Source of the DNA: Sphingobacterium detergens
GTDB lineage: Bacteria > Bacteroidota > Bacteroidia > Sphingobacteriales > Sphingobacteriaceae
Assembly: GCF_003610355.1 (NCBI RefSeq)
Contig: NZ_RAPY01000001.1
Location: forward strand, 1,674,001 to 1,738,000
Direction of reading: 5' to 3'
DNA length: 64,000 nucleotides
Below are positions 63,844 to 64,000 of the stretch, in pieces. Under the pieces are notes generated by a model. It ran no database searches. It had not been told where the DNA came from and saw only the letters and a program-made list of their open reading frames with translations. Within the stretch, counting starts at the first letter, position 1. Each line of letters begins with the position of its first letter. Both the position numbers and the translations under genes were made by a program.

Positions 63844-64000
63844 ATGGCTCAAATAAAGAAATCTACTGAATCTGTAAATAAAGGTTCCTTCGTATTTTCA
63901 AAAGTAAATTATCAGCTTTTTATAGCTAGCTTGGTTCTTGTCGTCATTGGTTTTGCGCTGATGTCCGGTGAAACTGATATCTATAGTTTTACCAAAATCA
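63844..64000 (+). CDS. DUF3098 domain-containing membrane protein, 3' partial
   Basis: The ATG at 63844, 2 bp after the ftsX stop, opens a frame that runs to the window end (52 codons). The product begins MAQIKKSTESVNKGSFVFSK and continues VNYQLFIASLVLVVIGFALM, a transmembrane helix. The 'NY..F..SL.LVVIGFALMSG' pattern and the position after ftsX match DUF3098 proteins of Bacteroidota, whose function is unknown. Confidence 0.8.
   Translation, partial: MAQIKKSTESVNKGSFVFSKVNYQLFIASLVLVVIGFALMSGETDIYSFTKI

Overview
The window reads as chromosomal DNA of a Bacteroidota bacterium, most likely family Sphingobacteriaceae (Sphingobacterium or close relative). This rests on gene content (long NusB, DUF1573 lipoprotein, YbbR-CoaE pair, ftsX followed by a DUF3098 gene, DPP IV-type S9 peptidase, DUF4846 lipoprotein, GH130/GT4 pair), on the lack of clear Shine-Dalgarno sequences, and on several TAnnTTTG -7 promoter elements typical of this phylum. 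I recognise no rRNA, tRNA, CRISPR array, transposase or phage gene.

Layout. 1-5660: an RND efflux operon (adaptor cut by the window edge, permease, outer-membrane lipoprotein channel). 5687-11610: small genes, a stand-alone receiver protein, YwbE, and the membrane protein-dxr-rseP operon. 11767-18365: S9 peptidase, DNA polymerase IV, an MBL-fold exonuclease-like protein, coaE and ybbR. 18366-25747: an accessory block lying between ybbR and yajC, two genes that are neighbours in many relatives. It holds two AT-rich orphan genes, a secreted protein, a BtrH_N/DUF4872 protein, an AraC-type regulator broken by one in-frame amber codon, a 63-bp tandem repeat array with a 126-bp higher-order period, an Fn3 protein and an unknown protein. 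25748-28658: yajC, DUF1573, nusB and a leucine dehydrogenase-type enzyme. 28840-32474: ABC exporter, small membrane protein, nucleoside-type MFS permease. 32786-36821: a tight four-gene operon (GntP-family permease, RidA, D-serine dehydratase/D-threonine aldolase-family enzyme, M19 dipeptidase) that fits import and breakdown of D-amino acids. 37437-49061: PepD, convergent GH130 and GT4 genes, acetyltransferases, the NAD(P)HX repair enzyme and a 1140-residue GH18-CE4-GT2 protein. 49225-52076: DUF4846 lipoprotein, flavohemoglobin and an Rrf2 regulator. 52077-53765: about 1.7 kb without convincing genes, carrying about 20 copies of a tetranucleotide and nearly four copies of a 174-bp repeat. 53766-64000: paralogous membrane proteins, SRPBCC, GNAT, phosphoesterase, a TetR gene starting inside a perfect 48-bp palindrome, a cold-shock-domain protein, leuS, ftsX and the start of a DUF3098 gene.

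Functional themes are envelope export and surface glycan handling (RND pump, GH18-CE4-GT2, GH130/GT4), housekeeping (rseP, dxr, dinB, coaE, nusB, yajC, leuS, ftsX), nitric-oxide defence (hmp with Rrf2) and D-amino-acid use. I did not find a clearly new defence or mobile system. The least explained material is the 18.4-25.7 kb block and the 52.1-53.8 kb repeat region. Genes of 57 and 52 codons and the partial DUF3098 gene were found by translating gaps directly.
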